Below, one piece after another: positions 56,486-64,000 of a stretch of 64,000 bases of DNA (the stretch's first letter is position 1; each line of letters begins with the position of its first letter). The position numbers and the translations under genes were made by a program. The DNA is from Falciphora oryzae (lineage: Eukaryota; Ascomycota; Sordariomycetes; Magnaporthales; Magnaporthaceae): the NCBI GenBank assembly GCA_000733355.1, contig JNVV01000009.1, forward strand, positions 411,521 through 475,520, written 5' to 3'. The notes under the pieces were generated by a model. The model saw only the letters and a program-made list of their open reading frames with translations, did no database searches and was not told the origin of the DNA.

Positions 56486-57115
56486 CTAAGCTAGTTGGAC
56501 AAAAATGCCTTGGATTTCCCCTGCTTTTGGGCTGAGCCTGTCCTTGTGATTTGTGGCACTGAACACACTTGTCGGGATCTCGGGCAAGGCGGAAACAAGA
56601 TCCTTGTAGTAGCGTCCGAGTTCGCCTTTCGACATGCCTTGAACAATCATTTTGAAGGGAGGTTTGTAGGAGACGACGAAAGTTGATAATGCAAACTCAA
56701 TGAGACGCTCCAAATCCAAACCAGGCCGATGATATAACGCCGTATCCGAAAAGAATGCAAAACCGTTGGTAGGAGTGGTACTCCTGTAGACGCGGAGACC
56801 TCCGTAGGTATGAACAATGATCGTACGATCTGTAAAAGGGTCTCTATTGTGCATGAAGAAGGGAAAGAGTCTATCTGTAAAAGAAGGAGGACTCAACCTC
56901 CTTATATACACATCTGGGAGCGGAGAAAGGGTCCTTTCCTGATCCCTGGCACCGGGCCCCGAGGGTCCCGTGCTCCGGGACCCTCTGCCCCTCTTGTTGC
57001 CTGCGCAGAGTGCTGACAATCCGACAAAAACGCCATAAAATGCAAAACACAATTGCTCCCAACAAAGTTGAAAACCAGCCCTCAGCTCCAATGCAATAGA
57101 CAAAAGCGAGCGCAT
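56486..57115 (-). CDS. doubtful ORF of unknown function
   Basis: One open frame of 209 codons. The second half (from MHNRDPFTDRTIIVHTYGGL, 119 residues) looks more protein-like than the first. No domain was recognised. A hydrophobic segment near the start (LCFAFYGVFVGLSALCA) could be a membrane helix. No flanking intron evidence. It lies between the HET gene and the repeat-peptide gene, both on the same strand. Confidence 0.25.
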   Translation of the reverse strand: MRSLLSIALELRAGFQLCWEQLCFAFYGVFVGLSALCAGNKRGRGSRSTGPSGPGARDQERTLSPLPDVYIRRLSPPSFTDRLFPFFMHNRDPFTDRTIIVHTYGGLRVYRSTTPTNGFAFFSDTALYHRPGLDLERLIEFALSTFVVSYKPPFKMIVQGMSKGELGRYYKDLVSALPEIPTSVFSATNHKDRLSPKAGEIQGIFVQLA

Positions 57116-57168
57116 GCTTAAAACCCACGCGTTGTAAACAACCCCCTGGCCCTAGGTTCGCTCAGTTC

Positions 57169-58104
57169 CTAGATGGTGTGCCTCCGTCCACCGTGTTTCT
57201 TGGCGTTGGTTGTCTTCTTCGCCTGCGTGTTGGTGTTAGTGTTCGTGTTTGCCGAGTACCCCGGGGCAGGCAGGATCGGGGAGTCCGGACGCGCCGGCGG
57301 CCAGACGTAGGCGGGCGGGTTGTTGTTGTTGTTGTTGTTGTTGTTCTGCTGACCCGGAATCGGAGGCAGAGGGATGGTCGGCGGCGGCGGCTGCATCGGC
57401 AGGTAGCGCGGAGGAGGGTTGTTTGTGGGCTGGCGCCGCGCGATCTCGGGCACCGTGGGCGTGGACCGCTTGCTGTTCCTGCTCTTCTTAGTCGTCTTTG
57501 CCTGCGTGTTAGTGTTTGTGTTTTGGTTGTATCCTGGAGCGGGCAGGATTGGAGAATCCGGGCGCGCCGGAGGCCACACGTAGGCGGGCGGGTTCGGGCC
57601 CGGGACGGGAGGAAGGGGGATCGTCGGGGGCGGCGGCCGCACGGGCAGGTAGCGCGGAGGGGGGTTGTTCGTGGGCTGGCGCCGCGCAATTCCGGGTACT
57701 GTGGGTGTGGATCGCTTGCGGTGCTTGCTCTTCTTGGTCTTCGCCTGCGTGTTAGTGTTGGTGTTGGTGTTTTGGTTGTTGTATCCGGGCGCGGGAAGGA
57801 TCGGAGAGTCTGGGCGCGCCGGCGGCCAGACGTAGGCCGGGGGCTGAACTGGAATCGGAGGAAGAGGGATGGTCGGGGGAGGCGCCGGGGGCGGATGCGG
57901 AGTGTATGGAGGAGGGTTGTTAGTAGGCTGGCGCCGTTCGATCTTGAGTGTCTCAGTCGGCGGAAGGCCGAACTCAGACTCAAAAACCGCGTTCACATTG
58001 GCCTCGTCGTCGATGATGCGGTCGTCAGTGGTCGGAGTCGGAACCGCGGCCGCGACGGAGACGAGAGGCAGGAGAAAGAGAAAGGTGGCTTTGAGGGTCG
58101 CCAT
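57169..58104 (-). CDS. secreted three-repeat proline-rich protein with Kex2-type sites
   Basis: Single exon, 311 residues. A signal peptide (MATLKATFLFLLPLVSVAAA) and a short acidic pro-region (about residues 21-55) are followed by three repeats of about 80 residues. Each starts RRQPTNNPPP, passes through PPTIPLPP to the nearly invariant AYVWPPARPDSPILPAPGY, then an Asn/Thr/Gln spacer (NTNTNTQAK) and a basic cluster. Repeats 1 and 2 end in KR followed by STPTVPxIA before the next RR; repeat 3 ends in KKHGGRR at the C-terminus. Such dibasic KR/RR spacing is what the Golgi protease Kex2 cleaves in fungal repeat precursors (pheromone, repellent and RiPP types). The product is unknown. No DUF3328 (UstYa-type) gene was seen nearby, though a sequence gap follows. 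Repeat 3 has a nine-Asn run from a microsatellite. Confidence 0.8.
   Translation of the reverse strand: MATLKATFLFLLPLVSVAAAVPTPTTDDRIIDDEANVNAVFESEFGLPPTETLKIERRQPTNNPPPYTPHPPPAPPPTIPLPPIPVQPPAYVWPPARPDSPILPAPGYNNQNTNTNTNTQAKTKKSKHRKRSTPTVPGIARRQPTNNPPPRYLPVRPPPPTIPLPPVPGPNPPAYVWPPARPDSPILPAPGYNQNTNTNTQAKTTKKSRNSKRSTPTVPEIARRQPTNNPPPRYLPMQPPPPTIPLPPIPGQQNNNNNNNNNPPAYVWPPARPDSPILPAPGYSANTNTNTNTQAKKTTNAKKHGGRRHTI
57317..57343 (-). repeat. GTT/AAC microsatellite coding poly-Asn
   Basis: Nine trinucleotide units in the third repeat of the proline-rich gene encode nine Asn on the minus strand. Confidence 0.8.
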
Positions 58105-58800
58105 TGTTGCTAATGCTCAAGACTGTAGGGGAGTATTGATGTGATTGTTGTTTGGTAGAGTGGTTGTGTTGTGATTGCTGTTGCTGTTGACGTTCTGAGA
58201 TGATAAGTTTCGAGATCCAGTGCCGTCGCTGTTGCTTTTGTACTTGTTCGCCCTCCGATGCGAATGGCTTCCTTTACTGTATTTACTTTCGCATCTTCTA
58301 AAATTAGTCCTCCCCTAGCCTGAAGCCCCTATTCCGCGGTTACCGTCTACATCCTTTGCACGATTCCAGGGGCTTACTGCGGCTCCAAGAGTTCGGTGTA
58401 TGTAGATAGCTAGGCCCTGGCATCTCTGCAAAAGCTGAAAATGTTGACAGAAGGTCAATCGCCCATCGTGGCTCAGCTTTTGGCGAGCGTCCATTGGCCA
58501 ATGACGCAAATCCCATCGTAATGGTTCTTAGTGATCTCTGTGCCCGAGGCTGGCTTTCGCAACCCATCGGCCTATCAGAATGCACCACGGTACGACAGCC
58601 GAGACATGGGTCTGTACCTGAGCAGGGGCACCGCCCTTGCTGGGCGATACCTTTTCCGCAAAAGCTTGAGAGCCGCATGCACTGCCTCCAGATCAATCCC
58701 CTAACGCGCGGTGATATGCTAAACTCGGCTCGACCCGCAGATGTCGGCCCCTGTTGATTATCGATCCGGGGTGCAGATGACCTAGTCGCGATCAGCTCGC
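58105..58800. other. intergenic upstream of the repeat-peptide gene
   Basis: TTG/TGT-rich leader sequence next to 58104, then about 500 bases without a supported gene, running into the assembly gap. Confidence 0.45.
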
Positions 58801-59075
58801 NNNNNNNNNNNNNNNNNNNNNNNNNNNNNNNNNNNNNNNNNNNNNNNNNNNNNNNNNNNNNNNNNNNNNNNNNNNNNNNNNNNNNNNNNNNNNNNNNNNN
58901 NNNNNNNNNNNNNNNNNNNNNNNNNNNNNNNNNNNNNNNNNNNNNNNNNNNNNNNNNNNNNNNNNNNNNNNNNNNNNNNNNNNNNNNNNNNNNNNNNNNN
59001 NNNNNNNNNNNNNNNNNNNNNNNNNNNNNNNNNNNNNNNNNNNNNNNNNNNNNNNNNNNNNNNNNNNNNNNNNNN
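58801..59075. other. assembly gap (275 N)
   Basis: A run of 275 unknown bases. Anything spanning it cannot be judged, and frames that appear to cross it are not real evidence of coding. Confidence 0.99.
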
Positions 59076-59272
59076 ACCCACCTGCGCCTTGTGATCCACC
59101 AGGGGTCGACTCCCTCGGCATCAATTAGCGTCGCCGACACGGCGGCGAATGGCGTGGCGCAGCTTTCATCGCGTCCAAAGTCCCAAGTCGCGCTAGTTTC
59201 ACGTTGCGCGCCCTGCACCTTGACTGGGTAGGCTCATCACACCGCGTAGAACACATAGGTCTGCTTGATTAC

Positions 59273-60443
59273 TCAGTAGAGTCTGGCGCAAAACCCGTCC
59301 AGCGCGGCACCGTCGTGCCCCTGCCACCGGCCTACTACGGCCACCAGCCCGTTGAGCCTGATCAGGGCGCCCGTGACGACCAGGAGGTGCATCCAGTTGT
59401 GGCTCTGGCCGACCAGGTCGAAGCGGCCGGGGAACCATCGTTCTGGGATGCGCATGGCGTACACGGCTGAACCGGAGAAGTTGACCACCGCGAGGCCAAA
59501 GAAGGAGACGAGTCCCGCCATCTCATCTAGCCGCTGCCAGCCGAACCTGTGGAGCCCCTGAACGACGGGAGTGAACAGGCTGGTGCCCAGCAGGGCATAC
59601 ATCAGGAAGCGAACAGCCCGGTAGGATGGCTGTCGGAACTTGGGCTGTAAGGTAAAGATGCCGCAGCCGATGGCGGCGGCGGTAAGCAGGGCGAGATAGA
59701 CGTTGCGGACGGCGGGATGGCAGTAGAAGGCGAAGTGCGCGACCGACACGCCGGTGCCCCACATGACGAAAACAATGCCCAGGTGGTCGAGCTCGTTGCC
59801 CAGCTTGTGTATCTCCGGGCTGTGGTCGGAGAAGGTATGGAATGAGGTTGATAGGACAAAGCAGACGACTACGGCCATGTAGTAGACGCCCAGAGCAACT
59901 CCATCCTCGGTTCTCACGCCGTCCGCCAGGTGGGAGAGGATGAAGAAGTGGGCGAAGAGGCTGGCGAAGAGGAGAGCGCCCAGCAGATGGGACCAAATGT
60001 TTGCTTGTAAGTTATTAGCTACTGATCGGTTCTGTGTGTATGCTTGTGGTGGGAAATGGTAGGCATACCAGTCTCATTGTGGACGGTAAAGATGCTCCAT
60101 ATCGAGGTGATGTAAGAGAACGAAGCGCGTCTGCTCGAGAAGTGTTAGGCGCGATCAACAGCTGGGCATGCAGGACGGAAGGGCATACCGGTAGCCAGTT
60201 AGAATAAACTCGTTATCTCTGTGCAGGCGTGTGACCTGATTGTTAGAGGTATATACCTGCGCAAACATATCGCTGGGTTCACGTACCGTTGCCAGGGGGC
60301 TATGCAGAAAGAACGGGAAGGTTAGCATTGTTCGCCATGGTGCAAACCGCACGCCCTCGCGCCAGTTTTCATCGCAGCAACTTACCAATCTCAGCCCATG
60401 TCAAAAACCCGTCGCGGGCTGGGCCTTGGGCGTTTCTTCCCAT
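59273..60443 (-). CDS. PAQR / hemolysin-III family membrane protein
   Basis: Five exons, 60443..60386, 60299..60287, 60218..60189, 60130..60069 and 60003..59273, give 297 residues. The joins restore the family signature step by step: FLTWAEIAPWQRDNEFILTG, then YRRASFSYITSIWSIFTVHN and ETANIWSHLLGALLFASLF. Later motifs are STSFHTFSDHS and SHNWMHLLVVTGALI, holding the conserved His/Ser residues of a metal site. Seven membrane helices are expected. Relatives are adiponectin-type receptors and yeast Izh proteins, which act in lipid and zinc homeostasis, probably as ceramidase-like enzymes. The 13-nt second exon is unusually small. The protein is close to the family's normal length. Confidence 0.9.
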
Positions 60444-61049
60444 CGCTTGGGACAGGTAAGGAGATGCCGGCCTGCTAGGAAGCAAATCGAATGGAGGATA
60501 TGTATGATGGCTGCGGGTTGGGTTGTCGAAACAACCGACGCGCCTGGCGAGACACCCCCTGCCACCTTTTGATGGACGACCAAACCTGGAGGCCTCGGCA
60601 AAATTAGAAGTCGTGGGCGCTAAAAGAATGCACGTGGGCGGGCGCTTGCTCGCCAGAACATTGATTGACGCGTCCAGTAAAAACCGAGCTGGGCTCGCCC
60701 AGGTGGAGTTGGTGGGGTGAGAGCGCAATCCATGGCCGAGGAAGTCACTCTTCCACAGCTTCAGGCCCGGAACACGCATCAACAAAGGGTCCAAACGAAG
60801 CAAAATAATTCCACATCAATGGATTGCTAATAATGGCGAGCTGCATGTCCAGTCTGCAGGCTCGCGACAGCCGCCCATCGCGCGCTTTCGAGGCCATTCA
60901 ATTCGTCCTGGCTCCGATTTATGGCGCCTATGATCGGGCAGGCGCCCATCGCTGTGTTTATGGTACGGCTCGAAACAACGACGAGTCTGCTCCTGGACTT
61001 CATCTTCAACATTTAATTCGACCTCCGCTCTCATCTTATCGTCTAGTCA
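60444..61049. other. divergent promoter region
   Basis: 606 bases between the PAQR gene and the divergently transcribed membrane protein gene. No separate gene is supported. Confidence 0.5.
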
Positions 61050-62830
61050 ATGTCTTCTAATTATGCCCTCTATGTTAGCACCATGGCAAACGCAACCGTC
61101 GACTCGGTGGTGGTCGGGTACGTCAGCGACCCGCACGGCCGAGGCACCATTTCACTTCTGATTTCCTCCATCCTAACACTCATCCTTTGCGTTTGGTCGG
61201 CCCTACACTTTAATGTCCCACCACCGAACCAGACCGCGGCCCAAGGGGCACTCCTCAGTGCCAAATGGGTCATCGCAGGCATCTATGCCCCCGAGCTTGT
61301 CGTCTTCACGGCTTGGAGGCAGTGGTCATCCGCAAAATTACTGCAGACCCTGGTGGAGCAAGCCGAGGCATCGCGAATTGGCTCGGCAGGGCCTGAGTGG
61401 ACGATGACACACAGCTTTTTTGCATGTACTGGGGGGTTTGCCTTCGAGTTTCCTGGACTTGAAAAGCTGTCCGCATCTCGAGAAGAGCAGGAGAGCCAAG
61501 CTCCGAGACGACTCACCCTCACGGCTCGAGGAATGGCTCTCCTCGCGCGTTGCGGCCATATCCCAGACGTCAGCCGCGCCGAGATAGAAGACAAGAGCAA
61601 GGCTAATGACCTCGCCAAGGCCATGGTGCTGCTCCAAGCAACCTGGATGCTTGTTCAGGTGCTCGGAAGACTCGCTGCCCGCCTTCCGGTGACATTGGTA
61701 GAGGTGAACACTGTTGCTCATGTGTGAGTCTATGGAGATATATGATGTGCCCTGATAGATTGATGTTTGCGCTTCGTAGCTGACCGACCGGAACGAACAT
61801 GTGCAGGCTCTGCGCATTCGCCATGTACATGTTTTGGTGGCATAAGCCCCTGCTGCCACGGGAGCCCCTGATAATCCGAGACCAAAGCCTTCTCCCGCTT
61901 GCTGCATTTATGTACTGCAGCAGTGAGATCAGTGGCTACGTCGACCCGAAGAGGGTGCAGTTACAGACAATCGTCAAGACTCTCTTCGCTCATCTCAACC
62001 TCTACTCGAAAACTCCAGAGCTGGAAACTCTACGCCTCCGCTCGGTGCAGCAGACCTCAACTGAACACGATGATTCTGATGACCCCAAGACACCCATAGT
62101 CACTGTGGGCACTGGGGCTCTAGGAGAGATTGAGCAAGCACCAGACTCTTGTCTTGCCCAAGTCCAATCCCAGCGCGAGAAGGAGAAGGGAACTGCTTTC
62201 TTCGAGAGACGCCCACGAGTGGTCAACTCGCGTCCAGATGACTCCCGCATTTCAGCCAGCGACCGAGCGAGATGGGACTACGTTCTCCACTCCCTGCAAC
62301 ATTACCCGCTTCTAGACGGGAGGTCCAGCCTCGAGCACAACCTCGCGGATGGAACACGCTGCACACATCTCAGACCAGAGCAGCTTGTCGCTGATCATAT
62401 TGGCAACTGGCCATCTGATGATCTTCTTCGCAACGTGGATGGCCTCGTTGTGGGTATGGTTCTATGGCTCGCCAACTTCTGCTACGGTGGGATCCACGCC
62501 GCCGCCTGGAACGACTATTTCCCAAGCGAAGCTGAGAAGTGGATATGGCGAGCGTCTGCGTCTTATATCACTTTTTGTGGAGGACTTTGGGTCATGCTGA
62601 ACTTTCTGGTTGCGAGGTTCCGGAGGCTGAACCGGTTTTGGGAGCACTGGATGGATGGCAAGAAGCCTCTCTGGCAGAGTCTTCTGCTAGGAACCGTGGT
62701 TTTTATATGTGGATTTAGCTTAGTATTGGCCCGTGTCTTTATTGTCATTGAGGCCTTCATCAGTGTCAGGGAGATGCCACTGTCTGCATATCGAACTCCG
62801 GAGTGGTCGGACATGATTCCGCACTTTTGA
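61050..62830 (+). CDS. multipass membrane protein of unknown function
   Basis: Two exons, 61050..61723 and 61807..62830, joined across GTGAGT...GTGCAG, give 565 residues. The ATG at 61083 is an alternative start. Hydrophobic segments include TISLLISSILTLILCVWSAL, WVIAGIYAPELVVF, LVVGMVLWLANFCYGGIHAA and LLLGTVVFICGFSLVLARVF. The run WSALHFNVPPP before the second segment, and KWVIAGIYAPELV, are common in a large uncharacterised fungal membrane family. A hydrophilic loop of about 170 residues (near residues 260-430) separates the helix groups. The role is unknown. Confidence 0.8.
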
Positions 62831-63334
62831 GGAATACATGCAAACGGGGCACACAGCTTCAGAAAGAATGGGGTACATAAGATTTTAAAGAATTATAAGG
62901 TTGAATATCAAATGAGCTTTCGATTACTCTTCCGGGACTATTTGTGCACCGAGCCACCACCGTCGAGACGGAGGCGAGCTCGGATCGATTGCCGCTATAA
63001 GTACAGTTTGCTTCAGCCGACAGCTTTCGGAAATGGAGGAAGATTGCGAGAGGGGAAATGCGCCCGAAAGAAGCACGCAAGATTCATGCTGTAGCATCGT
63101 ACCGACGTCACGGTGCGGAAGAATGCCACCAACCCCTCACGTCGGCCGATCTTAACAGTCCGTTATCAAACCATATTCCGTATTGGATCGCGCCCGACAC
63201 TGCTCCTCTTTTGCCCGGCTCTGGCGCCTCCCTGCGCGCCTTTAATATGTCTGCGTCGCCGCCCGCAGCGTTTTAGATGGTGTTACCGCCGGCATCATCG
63301 CTAGCACGGCATCCTTCCTAGTCACACGACAGCC
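62831..63334. other. intergenic upstream of the GH92 gene
   Basis: 504 bases with no supported gene. The right part should be the GH92 promoter; no TATA box was clear. Confidence 0.45.
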
Positions 63335-64000
63335 ATGGGGTTCCGCCGCCCATTATCCACTGCGCTCTCAGCGCTCGCCGGCGCCGTAGCATCGGCCGCC
63401 GTGTCGCCCGGGCCGCTAACGCAGTTCGTCGACGTGTTCGCGGGCACGGCGCAGAACAGCGACCCGGGCAACGTCTTCGCGGGGGCGTCGGTGCCGTTCG
63501 GCATGGCCAAGGTGACCATCAACGTCGCCGGCTATGCGCCAGCCGGCTACGTGTCCGAGTCCACCGAGATGGTCAAGGGACTGTCGCCCCTGCACGACTC
63601 GGGCACGGGCAGCGCCGACGGCAGCTACGGCCAGTACAGCATCATGCCCGTCGTGTGCGGCGACTTTGCCTACTGCCCGACAATCGAGACGGACCGCGGG
63701 CTGCGGCGCGACGGCGACGGCGCCAAGGACCAGGGCTTCCCGGGCTACTTCAGCACCCCGCTGGCCAATGGCGTGCTGGTCGAGGCCGCGTCCGCGCAGG
63801 GCGCGTCGCTGGAGCGCTACACCTTCCCGGCCGGCGTCGCCCCGACCCTGGTGCTGGACTGGACCACGGACGGCACGCACTCGTTCAACCATGGTGAGAT
63901 GCAGGCCGACTGGGCCGCCCAGCGCATCCTCATGAACGGAACGTGGTTTAGCAGCTTCGGGCCCAGCATATTCCGGTACGCGGCCTTCCAGTGCGTCGAC
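63335..64000 (+). CDS. GH92 alpha-mannosidase, N-terminal part (runs off the window)
   Basis: 222 codons are open to the end of the window. A signal peptide (MGFRRPLSTALSALAGAVAS) precedes the N-terminal beta domain of glycoside hydrolase family 92: FVDVFAGTAQNSDPGNVFAG, then ASVPFGMAKVTINVAGYAPA, GLSPLHDSGTGSADGSYGQY and GYFSTPLANGVLVEA. GH92 enzymes are secreted, calcium-dependent exo-alpha-mannosidases (often alpha-1,2) that trim fungal or glycoprotein mannans. The catalytic (alpha/alpha)6 domain is outside the window. Start chosen by the signal peptide and its position. Confidence 0.9.
   Translation, partial: MGFRRPLSTALSALAGAVASAAVSPGPLTQFVDVFAGTAQNSDPGNVFAGASVPFGMAKVTINVAGYAPAGYVSESTEMVKGLSPLHDSGTGSADGSYGQYSIMPVVCGDFAYCPTIETDRGLRRDGDGAKDQGFPGYFSTPLANGVLVEAASAQGASLERYTFPAGVAPTLVLDWTTDGTHSFNHGEMQADWAAQRILMNGTWFSSFGPSIFRYAAFQCVD

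Noticed and set aside
57178..58113. 311-codon plus-strand frame opposite the repeat-peptide gene
   Set aside because: It is the antisense of a GC-rich repeat gene, Arg/Gly/Val-rich, with no domain. The minus-strand frame has a signal peptide and orderly repeats.
58340..59218. Frames running through the N block
   Set aside because: They cross 275 unknown bases, so length is not evidence; flanking residues match nothing.
1..64000. CRISPR arrays and tRNA or rRNA genes
   Set aside because: No regularly spaced repeats with unique spacers were seen, and no stretch showed a convincing tRNA T-arm plus A-box pair; the sequence is eukaryotic.

Overview
This window is nuclear DNA of a filamentous ascomycete, most likely a Sordariomycete. 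Most genes are spliced, with short introns of about 50-270 bp, GT..AG borders and often a CTRAC-like branch site. Coding exons are GC-rich at third positions. The families are typical of Pezizomycotina: HET-domain proteins, a fungal N-terminal-domain/ankyrin protein, a rhodopsin-like (Pth11-type) membrane protein, a Zn2Cys6 regulator, spherulin-4 and GH92. A block of AT-rich, stop-riddled transposon sequence carries C-to-T / G-to-A damage of the repeat-induced point mutation (RIP) kind. Exon borders were read by eye from splice signals, frame continuity and family motifs.

Layout. 1-9.7 kb: a doubtful small minus-strand gene, a Zn2Cys6 transcription factor and a six-hairpin glycosidase-like gene. 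9.8-15.5 kb: two tandem minus-strand genes of the fungal NLR/HET recognition class. 15.8-17.2 kb: a secreted FAD oxidoreductase. 19.1-21.4 kb: a seven-helix Pth11-like protein. 21.9-23.5 kb: an unknown protein. 24.2-28.4 kb: housekeeping genes RPN11 and RPD3, head to head. 29.2-33.8 kb: a DUF4419 protein, spherulin-4 and a secreted thioredoxin-reductase-like enzyme. 36.1-36.7 kb: a broken gene.

37.1-56.2 kb is the most interesting part. A HET-domain/ankyrin gene on the minus strand has been split in its last exon by a 15.2-kb transposon nest. The outermost element is hAT-like, with TAGGG...CCCTA ends and a perfect 8-bp target duplication (CTCCAAAA). It holds the 3' part of a pogo-type transposase and a Ty3/gypsy chromodomain retrotransposon with two 527-bp LTRs. 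That element is itself split inside its reverse transcriptase by a Ty1/copia element (two 626-bp LTRs, 5-bp duplication ACAGT). The missing C-terminal codons of the HET gene lie on the far side of the nest, at 37.1-37.2 kb, in the matching frame.

57-64 kb: a secreted protein made of three proline-rich repeats separated by Kex2-type dibasic sites (a candidate processed-peptide precursor), a 275-bp assembly gap, a PAQR/HlyIII membrane protein with a 13-nt microexon, a multipass membrane protein, and the start of a GH92 alpha-mannosidase that runs off the window.

The genes do not form one pathway. Two themes recur: self/non-self recognition (three HET/NLR-type genes plus a Pth11-like receptor) and secreted or carbohydrate-active proteins. 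The two best novelty leads are the transposon-split HET gene and the three-repeat Kex2 precursor.
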